DNA of 64,000 nt from Oscarella lobularis (Eukaryota; Porifera; Homoscleromorpha; Homosclerophorida; Oscarellidae), in assembly GCF_947507565.1 (NCBI RefSeq), contig NC_089193.1, forward strand, positions 62,001-126,000, in the 5' to 3' direction. The position numbers and the translations under genes were made by a program. Positions 62,280 to 64,000 of this stretch are shown here, in pieces (within the stretch, counting starts at the first letter, position 1; the number at the start of each line of letters is the position of its first letter). The notes under the pieces were generated by a model. The model was given only the letters and a program-made list of their open reading frames with translations. It searched no databases and was not told the DNA's origin.

Positions 62280-63373
62280 TCATTTGTCCGGGTCGCGCGC
62301 CAAAGCAGTCTCCCAATTGACCGAGTGCTTCTCGCGAAAAGTCTTCGTTGGCGGATTGCTCCCCGACATCGACAAAGGTGGCAATCCGTAAACAAATTCT
62401 TTCTCACGAAACGATTTCCGCTTTTTTTTCTTCTCTACTGTACAGTCGACATTCACGCCGCTTTTTGTCGTTTCGGCGCGCTCTCCGTCGATTGGCGTCA
62501 CAAGGCGAACAGCATGTCGTGTTATCCGCCTAAAGGTGAACGAATACATAACTCGATTTTTCGTTCGTTTACTGTTTTTTTTTGTTTCGCGCTAAGGTTA
62601 CGCTTTCCTGCTCTTTCGCGAGGAATTCTCCGTTCAGAAACTCATCGCTTCGTGCGTTGAAGAGGACGAGAAACTCTTCTACTTTGTCAACAGGTGGGCG
62701 CCACATTCGTTTCCTACCTTTTTCATATACATCTCGTTCTCTGTCTCCCATTGATTCAGGTTCACATTCGTCCGTGGTGTCTCGCCGACAGCGACTTTGT
62801 CATGGATCGACAACAGCAGTCGGTCGAACCGCGCAAGACCGTCTTCGTCGGAGGCGTGCCGCGTACGCTTCGTTCGTCCGACTTGGCGAGAATCATGAAC
62901 GAACGATTCGGTAACGTTTGCTATGCTGGAATCGACGTTGATCCCCAACTGAAGTATGGAGGGGAAAGAATGTAATTCAGGAAACAATTGAATCTCTGTT
63001 TTTTGTAGGTGCTGGACGCGTGTCCTTTTCGAGTCAACAGAGCTACATTGCCGCCATCAACGTTCGTTTTGTGCAGCTTCAGTTGACTGACATCGATAAG
63101 AGAGTGAGTAGGACCTGCTCCCCTCTGATGTCATTATTGAAGGGCGATATCTAATATAGATTAGGGGTTTAGGAGACGCCTCACGCGGGGCTTCCCTCTC
63201 ATATTTATCTTTGATTCCAGGTTGAGATCAAGCCTTACGTTCTGAATGATCAGATGTGTGACGAATGCAACGGGTTGTTTGCTCGGTTTTTCTGTGGCCA
63301 CGTCCAGTGTCTTCAGTACTATTGCAAGCATTGTTGGGCCACTGTTCATGAACGAAAGCAGAATCACAAGTAG
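62280..63373 (+). pseudogene. CPEB (CPEB2/3/4-type), RRM1-RRM2-ZZ end, two lesions
   Basis: Cytoplasmic polyadenylation element-binding protein, which controls translation by binding 3'UTR elements. Exons: about 62280-62377 (SRKVFVGGL), 62446-62535, 62597-62693, 62760-62954, 63009-63103 and 63221-63373. RRM1 and RRM2 (RKTVFVGGVPRTLRSSDLA, CYAGIDVDPQLKY) are followed by the zinc-binding ZZ domain with CDEC, FFC, YYC, CW and two His, so all eight ligands are present; its loops are shorter than usual. IDVDPQLKY and QQSYIAA favour CPEB2/3/4 over CPEB1. Lesion 1: the 62693/62760 junction is out of phase and the usual roughly 10-residue SSPTIKDK segment is missing. Lesion 2: after LKY the expected PK and a usable phase-1 donor are gone, so the next exon (AGRVSFSSQQSY) is out of frame. 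The N-terminal region is not identified. Confidence 0.8.
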
Positions 63374-64000
63374 TTCGTCAAAGAGGGTACCAAACGTCCT
63401 CGCATTTGTTGCTAGCCAAAGTTGCCTTTTGTTTCTTATCAGAGCCCATTATTTCCCTAGTGACAACCATAAATTCACCATGGCGGCGATAGTCATATTT
63501 TGAATTATGTTGTCTATTGGGGCTGTTTTGTAGACTCTATTACTTGATTTTAATTAACTGTTCTATTTTTGTGCTGTTTCTCAAAGCCATTTGTTTGTAT
63601 GGAAACGGAGTGACCTACTATTTCTTCATAAACAGATTTTTCTAGTATGCCAACAGTGTGTAGTGTAGTAATTAGGGTTACGTCTTCTCCGGGTTGAGTT
63701 TTAGTCCCGGAAATACGGGTTCCTTTTAGCTTTGTGACGTCAGGCGCAAGTCAAGTGCTCTATCCCGTATTCTCCTAAGCGGTGTGTTTACTCTTTGCGA
63801 CGCTTCTTTGTCGTGCTGTGCCGATCGCCCGAAGTTGCGACATCCGCTACTCCGTTCGTCAGTTTGTATTCTCCTAAGAGACGTACAAGTAGGTTTGTAG
63901 GCTTGTAGGCTCTCATCGACTCGAGCTTTGAGCTTTGAATTCGCCGCGCGCGTCGTTCGTGCGAGTCGCGGGCACCCGGTCGCGTTTTTTGGTCACTACC
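63374..64000. other. 3' flank of CPEB and CpG-rich right edge
   Basis: 63374-63660 is AT-rich and could be 3'UTR; no clear AATAAA stands out. From about 63660 it becomes CpG-rich and promoter-like. It carries a CRE octamer TGACGTCA at 63735-63742 and a direct repeat GTATTCTCCTAAG at 63767-63779 and 63866-63878, 99 bp apart. Another gene may start beyond the window. I see no exon. Confidence 0.4.

Overview
The window looks like animal (metazoan) nuclear DNA. The recognisable genes are eukaryotic: CPEB, B-type cyclin, NOL6, Golgi alpha-mannosidase II, an A1CF/RBM46/RBM47-type RRM and a USP25/28-type UIM. Their introns follow GT-AG rules and are mostly about 50-75 bp. A compact invertebrate genome, perhaps a sponge or similar early-branching animal, would fit, but I cannot name a species and hold this loosely. 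There is no sign of prokaryotic gene organisation.

Layout. 1-2339: mixed unique sequence with one candidate exon on the minus strand (937-1048) and copy A of a roughly 0.9 kb dispersed repeat. 2340-18006: a field of at least seven tandem-repeat families, nested inside one another. The families are A (7/8 bp, ATCTAC), C (24 bp), D (15/16 bp, ACAAATTGTCCC), E (49 bp), P (about 160 bp), F (20 bp) and G (21/24 bp). Copy B of the dispersed repeat lies at 13080-14045. 18007-56350: one satellite array of about 38 kb (family H, 32-bp unit, roughly 1,200 copies). It is diverged on its left side. Its right side is highly homogenised, with a dominant higher-order period of 960 bp (30 x 32). 56351-64000: a dense stretch of gene pieces.

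The gene-bearing end is odd. Plus strand: an alpha-mannosidase II segment lacking most of its catalytic domain; one UIM exon like USP25/28; one RRM exon like A1CF/RBM46/47 with a frame break; the first about 110 residues of NOL6; and the RRM1-RRM2-ZZ end of a CPEB with two splice-phase lesions. Minus strand: four clean exons of cyclin B that stop after the middle of the cyclin fold, just before a MITE-like element. Cyclin B and NOL6 start head to head, 139 bp apart, and may share a promoter.

The two main results are the Russian-doll arrangement of satellites, whose flanks mirror each other, and the collage of truncated conserved genes beside the array. No long open frame inside the satellites is a convincing gene: several units are multiples of three or lack stop codons, so they stay open by arithmetic.
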